Positions 48,670 to 57,936 of a stretch of 64,000 nt of DNA are shown one piece after another (positions within the stretch are counted from its first letter, which is position 1; every line of letters starts with the position of its first letter). A program made the translations under genes and the position numbers. This stretch comes from Lachnospiraceae bacterium (lineage in GTDB: Bacteria; Bacillota; Clostridia; Lachnospirales; Lachnospiraceae): contig QXXL01000040.1 of assembly GCA_009911505.1 (NCBI GenBank), forward strand, positions 1 through 64,000, written 5' to 3'. The notes below the pieces were generated by a model, which saw nothing but the letters and a program-made list of their open reading frames with translations, ran no database searches and was not told the origin of the DNA.

Positions 48670-50382
48670 CTATCTGTCCTTTGTATAAGCCTTTATGCAT
48701 AGATTGCATGAGAACGTATCTTCAACATGATCCCACCGTTTTCCATCTGCACTGATATATCCTTCCCCGTCCGTCAAATCCACATCCTTCGTGGGCTCGT
48801 CCGCTGCATATTCAATTGCCATCGGATGCACCGCCTCTGGCGTACTAAGCTTAAGCACAACCGCATACCGCTCCCCAGGTTCCAGCAATAGCCCTTTACC
48901 CTTGGATTTAGCAGGCACTGTATAAAACCCAATATTTTCCACACAGCCCTCCGCAATCAGCTTTCCTTCACCCAGGGAATGCGTATCCTTAAAATCCCGA
49001 ACCAGATATATACTATACTTCGTATTTTTTCCGGCTGCATAAAACCCAACTGCAGACAGTTCTTCCTCTTCCTTTGCGGTATATACATTTGCACCAAAAA
49101 CAGTTTCCTGGTTAAAACCAATCTGCCCGACCCAGCCGCACAAATCAGACTGGTAAATATGGTCATAATTATCCGTATCTTCTATTTTGGTATAAACGAC
49201 ATTATGGCTCCCGATAGTAGTATCGTAATAGGAAACATAAAATACCCCGCCTTCCCCAAAATCATCCCCCCAGCTGTTCTGGCAAATAAAAGCCCCGTTC
49301 CCTTCTACATTGACAGGGAAATTCTCCTTCGGGTAATTGTCGTCCCAGCCTATAATAAGCACCTCATGGTTGGGGCGCTCAGTGCCAATATAGCAGTACG
49401 CGTTCTCTTTGGCATTGTAAAAGCCAGATCCTTTTGCCCCGCTGCCCATCGAACTGTAAAGGGCAGTCTGCACGCCTCCATACCGGAACACCGCTTCTTT
49501 TATCTTCTCGTAATCCTTTCCTTCCATCATCTGCACTTCCTGCACATGCTTTACTGGCAAAAGCCCCAGTTTTGCCTTTCCGTCAAATGGGTCGTCCTTT
49601 TCAAACACCGGCCCCTGCCAGGCAAGCAGATATGCCAGCGCCATCATATATTCGCCCCCTTCGCTCACATCCACAGAAAATGAATTGCCAAACGTCATAT
49701 GATCTGGTGAAAATTGCAGGGATTCTTCCGGCAAAAGGGTCGATTCCATAGCGCTAAGCGAAGCAAATGCCCAGCACATCCCTGTATCCTCCTGGTTTTT
49801 GACCTCGCCGGAACGTTTTTTTTCACGCAAATCATACCTCGCCGGGAATACGGAAGCAAGCTTGGAAACATCCCCGGCAGACGCCTGGTTTTTGTGCATA
49901 TTCCACTCGAAGCTGTAGCCGATTTCCTTTGCTACTTCCGGAAGGCTGACATAATAATGCCCTTTTTTCTTTACCATGGGAGATACCATCTGATGCTGTT
50001 TTCCATTTACCGTCATAGCCGGATCTCCAAGCGCCAGCCAGACGGTATCGTTTCGCTTTTCTACTAAAAGCTTGTTTTCCCCATATAAATGTGCGCTGCA
50101 CTTTAACGCTTCCGAAAGGATTTTTGCCGAAACCATAATATTTAAATTGTTATCCATAAAAATAGGTGTCTCAAGGCTATTATATTCCCTGCTGTCAATG
50201 ACGACTGTAATCTTTTTTTCATTTACGCTTGCGGCAATCAGTGGGTTCCAATCCTCCAAAGAAAGGTTTGCCCCAGGAAATGCCGCAGCCTGCCCGTAAT
50301 CCCCTTCTAAAATGCCCAGCCTAAGTATGCATACAAAAAGCAGCGCTGCCCCAAAAATCAGATAACGTTTGATATGGTACAT
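48670..50382 (-). CDS. Secreted papain-like (C1) protease with stalk domain
   Basis: 570 residues. N-terminal signal/anchor helix, a copper-amine-oxidase-N-like stalk domain (about 50-165), then a papain domain with Q197, C203 (GMCWAFASLS), H339 (NHEVLIIGW) and N369 (QNSWGDDF) all present. The C-terminal ~170 residues form a beta-rich, lectin-like domain seen in clostridial C1 proteases. Probably acts on proteins at or outside the cell wall. Twelve bases from the methyltransferase gene and eleven from the amidase gene, indicating one transcript. Confidence 0.88.
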   Translation of the reverse strand: MYHIKRYLIFGAALLFVCILRLGILEGDYGQAAAFPGANLSLEDWNPLIAASVNEKKITVVIDSREYNSLETPIFMDNNLNIMVSAKILSEALKCSAHLYGENKLLVEKRNDTVWLALGDPAMTVNGKQHQMVSPMVKKKGHYYVSLPEVAKEIGYSFEWNMHKNQASAGDVSKLASVFPARYDLREKKRSGEVKNQEDTGMCWAFASLSAMESTLLPEESLQFSPDHMTFGNSFSVDVSEGGEYMMALAYLLAWQGPVFEKDDPFDGKAKLGLLPVKHVQEVQMMEGKDYEKIKEAVFRYGGVQTALYSSMGSGAKGSGFYNAKENAYCYIGTERPNHEVLIIGWDDNYPKENFPVNVEGNGAFICQNSWGDDFGEGGVFYVSYYDTTIGSHNVVYTKIEDTDNYDHIYQSDLCGWVGQIGFNQETVFGANVYTAKEEEELSAVGFYAAGKNTKYSIYLVRDFKDTHSLGEGKLIAEGCVENIGFYTVPAKSKGKGLLLEPGERYAVVLKLSTPEAVHPMAIEYAADEPTKDVDLTDGEGYISADGKRWDHVEDTFSCNLCIKAYTKDR

Positions 50383-50392
50383 ATCTTTTCCT

Positions 50393-51544
50393 CTATTTCC
50401 TATTCCTCTTTGGTGGTTTGGGCCCTAAAAACTGGTAAAAATAAGTTTTTAACATCCCGTTATAGATTTTTCTGTTTTTATCCGCCTTACGCCCAATATA
50501 CCGCTGTGTATCTTCGTATCCGCTAATTAAATACATCGACCAGGAATCAAGCCCCTCATATGCCTTTCCAATCTGCGAATAAAGCGCGGGCAGCTTTTCT
50601 TTTTCCTCGAGCCGTTCCCCATAAGGCGGGTTGGTAATAATAAAGCCATATTTCTTAGGATGGTGCAGTTCCTTTACATCTCTCTGCTGAAAATGGATCA
50701 GATGAAAAACCCCGGCGCGCTTCGCATTTTCCCTTGCCGCTTTTATAATGGCGCCGTCTGCATCATACCCTTGAATATCAACCTCAATACCTGTATCGAC
50801 CAATTCCTTTGCTTCGGCAAAGCATTCCTCCCAAAGCCCCTTTGCAAACAGGTTGTCCCACGTCTCCGCCAGAAAATGGCGGTTCATACCGGGCGCGATA
50901 TTTGCCGCAATCATTGCTGCTTCAATCGGAAATGTACCGCTGCCGCACAACGGATCCACCAAAATCCTGTCTGCCTTCCAAGGCGTCAAAAGAATCAGAG
51001 CTGCCGCCAGGGTCTCCGTAAGGGGGGCTTTGCTGCTTTGCTGCCGATACCCCCTTTTGTGAAGCGATTCGCCTGTCGTATCAAGTGTAACTGTTACCTC
51101 ATCCTTGTATAAAAAGATGCGGACTGGATAAGAAGCCCCATCCTCCGCAAACCAGTCCAGGCCGTATTCCTGCTTCATACGCTCTACCATCGCTTTTTTG
51201 GCAACGGACTGGATATCGGAAGGGCTAAACAGCTTACTCTTAATCGATGATGCCTTTGTTACCCAAAATTTGCCGTCTGCCGGAATATAATCTTCCCATG
51301 GCAGGGATTTGATTCCGGTAAAGAGCTCTTCAAATGTCGTGGCATAAAACCTGCCGACCTTTAAGAGCACCCGTTCCGTAGTGCGCAAAAAAATATTAGC
51401 CCGGCAAATTGCTTCTGCGTCTCCTTCAAATGTGATCCTGCCGTCTTCTACCTGGGCAACCTCGTATCCCAGATCGTATATCTCTTTTTTTAATACGGTT
51501 TCCAGGCCAAAATGGCAGGGGGTTATAAGTTCTAATTTTTTCAT
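50393..51544 (-). CDS. THUMP-domain class I rRNA methyltransferase (RlmL/YpsC-like)
   Basis: 383 residues. N-terminal THUMP RNA-binding region, then a Rossmann methyltransferase with 'DPLCGSGTFPIEAAMIA' and the catalytic 'IITNPPYGERL' motif typical of N2-guanine rRNA methyltransferases. A TGGAG six bases before ATG at 51544 supports the second ATG of the frame. It opens the array that continues through protease, amidase and rdgB. Confidence 0.9.
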   Translation of the reverse strand: MKKLELITPCHFGLETVLKKEIYDLGYEVAQVEDGRITFEGDAEAICRANIFLRTTERVLLKVGRFYATTFEELFTGIKSLPWEDYIPADGKFWVTKASSIKSKLFSPSDIQSVAKKAMVERMKQEYGLDWFAEDGASYPVRIFLYKDEVTVTLDTTGESLHKRGYRQQSSKAPLTETLAAALILLTPWKADRILVDPLCGSGTFPIEAAMIAANIAPGMNRHFLAETWDNLFAKGLWEECFAEAKELVDTGIEVDIQGYDADGAIIKAARENAKRAGVFHLIHFQQRDVKELHHPKKYGFIITNPPYGERLEEKEKLPALYSQIGKAYEGLDSWSMYLISGYEDTQRYIGRKADKNRKIYNGMLKTYFYQFLGPKPPKRNRK

Positions 51545-51660
51545 ATGTGTCTCCATTCCAGAAATTGTTTGCTTCTACCATATTAGCCCGTAACATGTGG
51601 GGTGTCAATCTTTTTTGCAGGTGTGCCCCAATAAACGCCGCTTCCGCTGCATTTCAAGGC

Positions 51661-51978
51661 CTACTGCCCTCCCCTGACATAAGCCTCATACCCCCCAACC
51701 AAAGTATAAACAGCCCCTTTGCGCCCCCGAAGCCTTCTTGCCGCCAGCAAACTCAGATTCCCATGCCCGCAATAAAGCACAAGGCACAAATGACCCGGCA
51801 GCTCTTTGCCCCATTGCGCAATCTGCTCATACGGCAGGTTCCTAGCATTTTTTATATGCCCCTCCCGGTAGCTCTTCGCATCGCGCAAATCTACCAAAAT
51901 GGCATGTTCTTTTTGCATAATCTCAAACATTTCGTCTGTATGTATCATTTTAAATCCATATACCTGTGCCTGTTCCAT
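51661..51978 (-). CDS. Rhodanese-like domain protein
   Basis: 105 residues, a single rhodanese domain with active-site Cys in 'LVLYCGHGNLSL' and the structural 'LVDLRDAKSYREGHIKNA' segment. Probably sulfur or phosphate transfer; partner unknown. Just downstream of a strong terminator, so likely the start of its own transcript. Confidence 0.9.
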   Translation of the reverse strand: MEQAQVYGFKMIHTDEMFEIMQKEHAILVDLRDAKSYREGHIKNARNLPYEQIAQWGKELPGHLCLVLYCGHGNLSLLAARRLRGRKGAVYTLVGGYEAYVRGGQ

Positions 51979-52003
51979 TGGCGCATTCCCTCCCTATTCA
52001 TAA

Positions 52004-52039
52004 AAAACGGATTACAAACTATCGTTTGTAATCCGTTTT
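52004..52039. terminator. Terminator between the small Asn-rich gene and rhodanese gene
   Basis: A perfect 16-bp stem AAAACGGATTACAAAC with its complement around a four-base loop, flanked by A and T runs. Read leftwards it would end the transcript of the 52.1 kb small gene. Confidence 0.88.
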
Positions 52040-52116
52040 CTACAAATAGTTTATGCAGTTTTCGCATATTTGCCACTTAAACTGTACTAAGCGGCGCTGC
52101 CCCTACAAAAATACGG

Positions 52117-52308
52117 CTAACGGCCACAGTCTGACGCATTGTCAGAAGCGCTGTTGGAAGACTTGTTGGAACCTTTGTTGGTGCTTTTGTTAGAACCTGT
52201 GCTGTTTGAGCCCGTATTGTCGGACGTGCTGTTTTTACCTGCCGCATTCTGGCTGTAGCTCTTTAAGTTGTAGCTGTTAGAACTTTTGTTTTCACTGTTT
52301 TTTGCCAT
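52117..52308 (-). CDS. Small Asn/Ser/Lys-rich low-complexity protein
   Basis: 63 residues, about 60% Asn, Ser, Lys and Thr, ending in SDCGR with a single Cys. No signal peptide or hydrophobic stretch. AGGAGG nine bases before the ATG gives good support for expression. Similar short N/S-rich proteins occur in clostridia and may be spore-associated, but no family is established here. Confidence 0.65.
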   Translation of the reverse strand: MAKNSENKSSNSYNLKSYSQNAAGKNSTSDNTGSNSTGSNKSTNKGSNKSSNSASDNASDCGR

Positions 52309-52373
52309 CTTTCTTTACCTCCTAAGCAATTACTGCAACAATATTATCTGTTGCATTGAGGTAAATTATACAA

Positions 52374-52838
52374 CTATTTTTTATTTCCAAAAAATATCAG
52401 AAAAATAATATAGCAGATTGCGCCAATCAAAAAAACAGATGCCAGAAACGGCAAAACTATAATACCAATCCTAAAAATCAGCAGCAGGCATATGACAGAT
52501 AGCATTACAGACAAAAGCTTACTAAGCCCTGGCTGGATACGGGATAGCCTGCCTGTTTTACGCCATTCCCTGTTTTCACCGCCATCGACGTTAGAATAGC
52601 CCGTTTGGCTGCCTGCTTGCGCACCCATATCCACAGGGCTGCCATATATCTGTATCACTGTTTTTGCAATCAGCCTGGGGCTGCCAAGGGATTCTAATAC
52701 TTCCCCTTCTGTCCGCCCTTTTCTGGATTCTTCTATAATATATGTTTCATAGTACGCTAACTGCTCATTGACCTGTGCCTGGCCAATTTGCCCCTGCAGC
52801 GCAATCCGCAGTTCGTTTAAAAACATGTCCCTTGTCAT
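52374..52838 (-). CDS. DUF1700 family membrane protein
   Basis: 154 residues. The N-terminal HAAS-like helical domain ('MFLNELRIALQ' to 'EVLESLGSPRLIAKTV') is followed by a linker and two closely spaced membrane helices (about 105-150). DUF1700 proteins are often linked to PadR-type regulation; no such regulator is adjacent. CGGAGG five bases before ATG at 52838 supports this start over an upstream TTG. Confidence 0.82.
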   Translation of the reverse strand: MTRDMFLNELRIALQGQIGQAQVNEQLAYYETYIIEESRKGRTEGEVLESLGSPRLIAKTVIQIYGSPVDMGAQAGSQTGYSNVDGGENREWRKTGRLSRIQPGLSKLLSVMLSVICLLLIFRIGIIVLPFLASVFLIGAICYIIFLIFFGNKK

Positions 52839-52876
52839 AGCAGCCTCCGTATTTGCCAAATTTCTATGTGATACAC

Positions 52877-52904
52877 ATTATAACACAGTCTGGTGAATTT
52901 ACAA
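52877..52904 (-). promoter_or_regulatory. Promoter of the DUF1700 gene
   Basis: TTGTAA, 16-base spacer, TATAAT reading leftwards. A CCCTGCCA/TGGCAGGG hairpin at 52956-52975 lies upstream, between this and the pbp promoter. Confidence 0.7.
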
Positions 52905-53037
52905 CACAGGCATAAATAAATCTTCCTTTGGCATCCCGTCTGATCCACAGCAATACCCTGCCACGGATGGCAGGGCAAACCGTAAGCCTGATCCAAAAAA
53001 GAATTGCATAACCCTTTTAATATCCCAAACTTTTTGC

Positions 53038-53043
53038 TATAAT
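53038..53043 (+). promoter_or_regulatory. Extended -10 of the PBP gene
   Basis: TGCTATAAT with no good -35; it lies 24 bases before the start codon. The surrounding 200-base gap between divergent genes holds only promoters and one small hairpin. Confidence 0.55.
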
Positions 53044-53066
53044 AGATCCCTAAAAGGAGGCTCATT

Positions 53067-55640
53067 ATGAATTACGGTAGAAGCAATACACGCAGACGTG
53101 AAAAAGAACTCACTGCCAAAAGCACGATGATCTGCAAAAAATTCAGCATCATTTTCATGAAAACCCTATTAGTATGCTTTTTTACAGTCATTGTCGTCGG
53201 CGGATGCACCGGTTTCGGTATCGTAAAGGGCATAATTGATTCCGCACCGGAAATCAACTTAGACGATGCTACCCCTACCGGATTCCTCTCCACCGTGCTT
53301 GACAAAAACGGCAACCAGATTGCCCGCCTGGTCGCAACCGGATCAAACCGTGTCTATGCTACGTTTGAGGAAATCCCCGTCCATCTGCAGCATGCATTTG
53401 TCGCCATTGAGGACGAACGGTTCTACGAGCACAACGGCATCGACCTAAGAGGCATTATCCGCGCTGGGTTTATCGGCATTACCAGCGGGCATTTTTCGGA
53501 AGGTGCCAGCACGATTACGCAGCAGCTTTTAAAAAACAATGTTTTTACCAGCTGGACCAGTGAATCGTCTTTAGCCGACAAGTTTAAGCGCAAGCTGCAG
53601 GAGCAGTACCTTGCCATACAGCTCGAGAAAAAAGTTTCCAAAGACTGGATCTTGGAAAACTATCTAAATACAATCAACCTGGGGCAAAATACACTTGGCG
53701 TACAGTCTGCATCCAGGCGTTATTTTAATAAGAATGTTTCGGATCTGTCCTTGTCCGAATGTGCTGTCATAGCCGCCATTACCCAAAACCCTTCCCGCTT
53801 TAACCCCATCACCAACCCGGACAAAAATGCAGAGCGGCGGGAAAAGGTGCTTCGGAATATGAAAGACCACGGATTTATCTCACAGAAGGAATTTGAAGAT
53901 GCTATGGCGGACGATGTTTACAACCGGATCCAGGTGGTCAATACCGCCGTGGAGGAGTCTATTACTTCTTACTTTGTGGACGAGCTGACCGACCAGATTA
54001 TCCAGGATTTTATTGACTTGAAAGGATACACGGAAACACAGGCTTATAAGGCGCTTTATAACGGAGGCCTTACAATTTATTCGACGCAGGATCCGGCCAT
54101 CCAGGCCATCTGCGACGAAGAAGTGAATAATCAGGAGAACTACCCCGCAGCGCCAAAATATTCCTTCTCCTACCGTCTGACCATCGAAAAAAAGGACGGG
54201 ACATTTGCCAATTTCAGCGAGCAGACCATGCTTTCTTATTACCAGTCCTCAAACAGTGATTACAGCTTAAATTTTGCTTCGTTGGAAGAAGCGCAGGCAG
54301 CAATTGACAAATACAAATCGGAGGTAATGGAGCCAGGGGACCGGATTGTAGAAGCTGGGGAAACCGTTACCTTTACTCTGCAGCCAGAAGCTGCCCTTAC
54401 TGTCATGAACCAGGAAACCGGAGAAGTCGCTGCGATTGTCGGAGGCCGGGGCGATAAGACTGCCAGCAAAACCTTAAACCGCGCAACAGATACCACACGC
54501 CAGCCAGGCTCTACATTTAAAGTGCTTGCCGCTTATGCGCCTGCCCTTGACAGCGGCGGCCTTACCCTTGCTTCCGTACAAGACGACGCCCCCTATTCCT
54601 ATGAAAACGGGACATCCCTGCGCAACTATGACAACTCATTCCGCGGCTTTACAACGCTCCGGGAAGCCATTACCCACTCCATCAACATTGTAACAGTCAA
54701 GACACTAACCGAAATCGGCACAGACTTAGGCTTTAGCTACCTGCATGATTTCGGATTTACTACTATGGTGGACGACGACAACAACCAGGCGCTGGCGCTT
54801 GGCGGCATTACAAAAGGCGTCACCAACCTAGAGCTTACCGCTGCCTATGCTACGATTGCCAATAGCGGGACATACATTAAGCCCCGTTTTTATACCAAAA
54901 TCTTAGATCATGACGGCAACGTGCTAATTGATAATACACCACAGACCCACGGTGTATTAAAAGATTCTACCGCATGGCTTTTGACCAATGCCATGCAGGA
55001 TGTTGTAAGCAAAGGTACTGGTACCGCCGTAAATTTCGGTGAAATGGCAATCGCAGGTAAAACCGGGACAACGACCAAAAACCGCGACGCCCTATTTGCC
55101 GGATTTACCCCTTATTATACCTGTGTCGTCTGGGGCGGCTATGACGACAATACGCCGCAGGCTTCCGGTACGACCTCCTACCCCAAATCCATCTGGCGGG
55201 CAGTAATGTCACGTATCCATGCGAATCTGGAATACAAAGATTTTATTATGCCAGAAAACATTACCACTGCCACCATATGTAGAAAATCTGGCAGGCTCGT
55301 CGCTGCAGGGCACTGTGATTCCGATCCCCGCGGAAGCATGGTAAAAACGGAATACTTTGCAGAGGGCAGCGTACCAACCGAATACTGCAACCGCCATGTC
55401 AGCGTCACCATCTGTACTGAATCCGGTATGCTGGCCACAGACTTTTGCCCGGAACGCACGGGGGGCATTTATATTTCCGGCGGATCGCCCGGCTCCGCAG
55501 ACGGCCCATATTTAATGTCACAGTCGTCCGGCAACACCTGCCCGCTACACACCGCCCCACAGATCCCAGAAGTCCCGGCAGAACCAGAAGAGCAAAAAAA
55601 GGATATCTCAAACAAGAAAAACATATCCCATTCCAACTAA
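53067..55640 (+). CDS. Class A penicillin-binding protein (PBP1A-like)
   Basis: 857 residues. A membrane anchor at 29-52, a GT51 transglycosylase domain with catalytic E115 in the 'IEDERFYEHNGIDLRG' motif, and a transpeptidase domain with S482 (SxxK in GSTFK), S538-I-N540 and K665-TGT. Builds and crosslinks glycan strands. The C-terminal tail is Pro/Glu/Lys-rich. AAAGGAGG lies six bases before the ATG. Convergent with the nucleotidyltransferase gene, sharing a terminator. Confidence 0.95.
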   Translation: MNYGRSNTRRREKELTAKSTMICKKFSIIFMKTLLVCFFTVIVVGGCTGFGIVKGIIDSAPEINLDDATPTGFLSTVLDKNGNQIARLVATGSNRVYATFEEIPVHLQHAFVAIEDERFYEHNGIDLRGIIRAGFIGITSGHFSEGASTITQQLLKNNVFTSWTSESSLADKFKRKLQEQYLAIQLEKKVSKDWILENYLNTINLGQNTLGVQSASRRYFNKNVSDLSLSECAVIAAITQNPSRFNPITNPDKNAERREKVLRNMKDHGFISQKEFEDAMADDVYNRIQVVNTAVEESITSYFVDELTDQIIQDFIDLKGYTETQAYKALYNGGLTIYSTQDPAIQAICDEEVNNQENYPAAPKYSFSYRLTIEKKDGTFANFSEQTMLSYYQSSNSDYSLNFASLEEAQAAIDKYKSEVMEPGDRIVEAGETVTFTLQPEAALTVMNQETGEVAAIVGGRGDKTASKTLNRATDTTRQPGSTFKVLAAYAPALDSGGLTLASVQDDAPYSYENGTSLRNYDNSFRGFTTLREAITHSINIVTVKTLTEIGTDLGFSYLHDFGFTTMVDDDNNQALALGGITKGVTNLELTAAYATIANSGTYIKPRFYTKILDHDGNVLIDNTPQTHGVLKDSTAWLLTNAMQDVVSKGTGTAVNFGEMAIAGKTGTTTKNRDALFAGFTPYYTCVVWGGYDDNTPQASGTTSYPKSIWRAVMSRIHANLEYKDFIMPENITTATICRKSGRLVAAGHCDSDPRGSMVKTEYFAEGSVPTEYCNRHVSVTICTESGMLATDFCPERTGGIYISGGSPGSADGPYLMSQSSGNTCPLHTAPQIPEVPAEPEEQKKDISNKKNISHSN

Positions 55641-55670
55641 AAAATGAGGCTGTCCAAACAGCCTCATTTT
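55641..55670. terminator. Terminator shared by the PBP gene and the RiPP-like trio
   Basis: AAAATGAGGCTGT pairs perfectly with ACAGCCTCATTTT around a four-base loop. On the leftward strand it overlaps the last codons of the nucleotidyltransferase gene. Confidence 0.85.
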
Positions 55671-56860
55671 TCTTTGCCAAATTCCCGCATAGCACGCAGC
55701 TCGTTCCAAATTTTTTTCTTGCCAAACAAACGGCGGAAAAAACGGTATACTAAAAAAAACGGAATCAGGACTTTATGCTTTGCAAAAAACGGCTCATAAT
55801 TCTGGTACCACTCCATTGTTGGAAAAAGCCTTCTGTAGATAAAGTGCAGCTTAGCCATAAACCCGGCACGGCTGCCCCCCTTTTGTGATTCACTCATCCG
55901 GTTCTTTACATAATTCTTTGTCGTCCCATAAGTCCCCGAGCCTGCAAAATAGGAAAACATCGCTTCCTCCTCTTTAGTAAGCCCAGCTTCTTGCGGTAAG
56001 GCTGGTGATGAAAACAGCTTCTTTGCAAGAAGCCTGCTGCGTTCTTCAAAATCTGCAATCCCCATCCCGGCTGCTTCACGCCCGATATAGCCCCAGTCCA
56101 TAGAGCCTCCCTTCGCTTCGGTAAATACATATGCATCCACCAAAGATCGCAGCCCAACTCCGCTATAGCTATAGTGCTTATAAGTATGGGCTGTCATATA
56201 TAGGTAAAAATCCTCATCCGTAAAATGATACCGGTAGGATGCCCCTTCGTCTGCAAGCAGCCGTTCCTTTACGTTTTTATAATAATTGTACCATGCCCCG
56301 CCGCTAAACTGCCCAAAAAGCGACGTATGCATTTCAAAATTAAAAATAGGGGGTTTTAAAAATACATCATGGTTAGATTTACCGCAAACCTCCACATCAT
56401 ACCCCCTTCGCTCCATAATATCTGCCAGCCACTTCTGGCCGCTTGGATCGTAGAGGATATCATTATCCGACATCTGACGCATCCCATATTTAGGGTATAG
56501 CGCCTGTAGGACACTGCCCTTTAACGGCATATGCCAAATACCCGCCTGTTCCATTTCTTCAAAAATCTGCTCCCGCTCTGCATCTAAGAGCATATTTTTG
56601 CGGATCGCCTTCGCCTTCGCATCCTTAAAGGCTTTTACAACCGCAGGGTCTAAATCCAAAAACACGCCCGTCTGCTCAAGCGCCATACATGTAATTGCCG
56701 TCAGGCTGTGGAACTGGCACATCCGGTAAAGCCTTTTTAAATCCAACTGCCTGGCATACTGTTCATCTGGCTTCACACCATGTAGGGCACAAGCACACAA
56801 ATAAACAATATCACACGCTATCCCAAACGTAATATCATCCCTGTTCAAACTGCCGCTCAT
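55664..56860 (-). CDS. Nucleotidyltransferase-fold protein (NTP_transf_5-like)
   Basis: 398 residues. Core motif 'HMPLKGSVLQALYPKYGMRQMSDNDILYD' (key residues KG, then MSDNDIL) with the paired acidic residues expected for NTase-fold enzymes of the PF14907 group. Such proteins occur in RiPP gene clusters, including lasso-peptide clusters, with PqqD-like and HPr-kinase-like genes. It overlaps the PqqD-like gene by four bases (ATGA). Substrate unknown; no precursor peptide was found nearby. Confidence 0.8.
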   Translation of the reverse strand: MSGSLNRDDITFGIACDIVYLCACALHGVKPDEQYARQLDLKRLYRMCQFHSLTAITCMALEQTGVFLDLDPAVVKAFKDAKAKAIRKNMLLDAEREQIFEEMEQAGIWHMPLKGSVLQALYPKYGMRQMSDNDILYDPSGQKWLADIMERRGYDVEVCGKSNHDVFLKPPIFNFEMHTSLFGQFSGGAWYNYYKNVKERLLADEGASYRYHFTDEDFYLYMTAHTYKHYSYSGVGLRSLVDAYVFTEAKGGSMDWGYIGREAAGMGIADFEERSRLLAKKLFSSPALPQEAGLTKEEEAMFSYFAGSGTYGTTKNYVKNRMSESQKGGSRAGFMAKLHFIYRRLFPTMEWYQNYEPFFAKHKVLIPFFLVYRFFRRLFGKKKIWNELRAMREFGKEK

Positions 56861-57126
56861 CGGACTTCCCCTTCAAGTGCCCCAATAGAAACCAGCTGAT
56901 CTACGATTTTTGCCACATCCTTCTCCATCACATCACGGGGCGCGTCATATTCCATTGCCATAGCATCCACAATTTGCCCTATTGTGGTATCCGACTTTAA
57001 CTGGTTTACAATAAATGCTGCCGTGCTGTTACTACGCACCAGCCCAGAAAACGCCTTAGTATCCGAAGATACTAAAATCTGCTCCCCTTCACTCTCATGT
57101 GTGATAAATCCCTTTTTTAACCTCAT
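56857..57126 (-). CDS. PqqD-like RiPP recognition element protein
   Basis: 89 residues. PqqD family proteins bind leader peptides of ribosomal natural products. Segments 'LKSDTTIGQIVDAMAMEYDA' and 'VMEKDVAKIVDQLVSIGALE' fit the wHTH fold. It lies 15 bases after the HprK-like gene and overlaps the nucleotidyltransferase start. Confidence 0.85.
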   Translation of the reverse strand: MRLKKGFITHESEGEQILVSSDTKAFSGLVRSNSTAAFIVNQLKSDTTIGQIVDAMAMEYDAPRDVMEKDVAKIVDQLVSIGALEGEVR

Positions 57127-57141
57127 GCCAAACCTCCAAAT

Positions 57142-57855
57142 TTATTGCATCCCTTCATATGCTATTTTTGCTGCTGACAGATCCATGTTACAGCCCATGC
57201 GGTACAGCTTCACATTTGCCGAAAGCCCGTCAATCAAACACATCACCTGCTTTAACTTAACCGGATCTGACGGGCGGATACTCTGCTGCATCAGCACCGG
57301 CCAAGCTTCCCTGGCCGCCACCGGGGCAATATGGGTAGACTCGTCCCGTTCTAAAATACAAACCGCCTTTAACAAAACCGCGACATTGGTACTCAAACGG
57401 TGCTTTCCATTCCACGGCGTACCATAAGCGACAGCACCATCCTTTGTCACCTTAAGCAACGGCTTATCATCATTAACCATCACTGCACGGCTGCCAAACA
57501 GCTCCCTCCATAATCGGGTATGCGTACTTTTTCCTGTCCCGCTTTTAGCAGTAAACAAATACGCGCTCCCATCTACAGCAACAACCGACCCATGGAACAA
57601 AAGCGTATCGTACTCCAAAAGCCCCGCTGCAATTTTACGGTAAAGGGCAAGCGTCTCTAAATAGGCGTCCGAATAACAATTTACCGAATCTGCCTTCTGC
57701 CGTTCCAGGGCAATATCACCAGCCGTTATACAAACAGAAAATACCGGAGTCTCTTTTGTCAGATACTCCCTGCAAAACTGCCGGGTAGATCCATAAAGCG
57801 CAGCCACACCAATAGGTACGCCTGCCAGTTTTACTACAAATTTAATTTCTTCCAA
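57142..57855 (-). CDS. HPr-kinase-like P-loop protein
   Basis: 237 residues. Walker A 'AKSGTGKSTHT' and the downstream 'AVMVNDDKPLL' region match the HprK-like kinase fold found in some lasso-peptide clusters (where such kinases phosphorylate the peptide) rather than true HPr kinase, which is longer. The start is TTG at 57855 with AGGAGG eight bases before; the longer GTG frame lies over the ribosome site. First gene of the trio, behind its own promoter. Confidence 0.8.
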   Translation of the reverse strand: MEEIKFVVKLAGVPIGVAALYGSTRQFCREYLTKETPVFSVCITAGDIALERQKADSVNCYSDAYLETLALYRKIAAGLLEYDTLLFHGSVVAVDGSAYLFTAKSGTGKSTHTRLWRELFGSRAVMVNDDKPLLKVTKDGAVAYGTPWNGKHRLSTNVAVLLKAVCILERDESTHIAPVAAREAWPVLMQQSIRPSDPVKLKQVMCLIDGLSANVKLYRMGCNMDLSAAKIAYEGMQ

Positions 57856-57898
57856 TAGCCCATCCTCCTGCCAGCCCTCCACATTTCAAGCAAGCTCT

Positions 57899-57927
57899 AA
57901 TGTAGCATATCTTCCCCAAAAATGCAA
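57899..57927 (-). promoter_or_regulatory. Promoter of the HprK-like/PqqD/NTase trio
   Basis: TTGCAT, 17-base spacer, TACATT with an extended TGC ahead of the -10, reading leftwards; about 45 bases before the first gene. Confidence 0.5.
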
Positions 57928-57936
57928 TGGACAACT

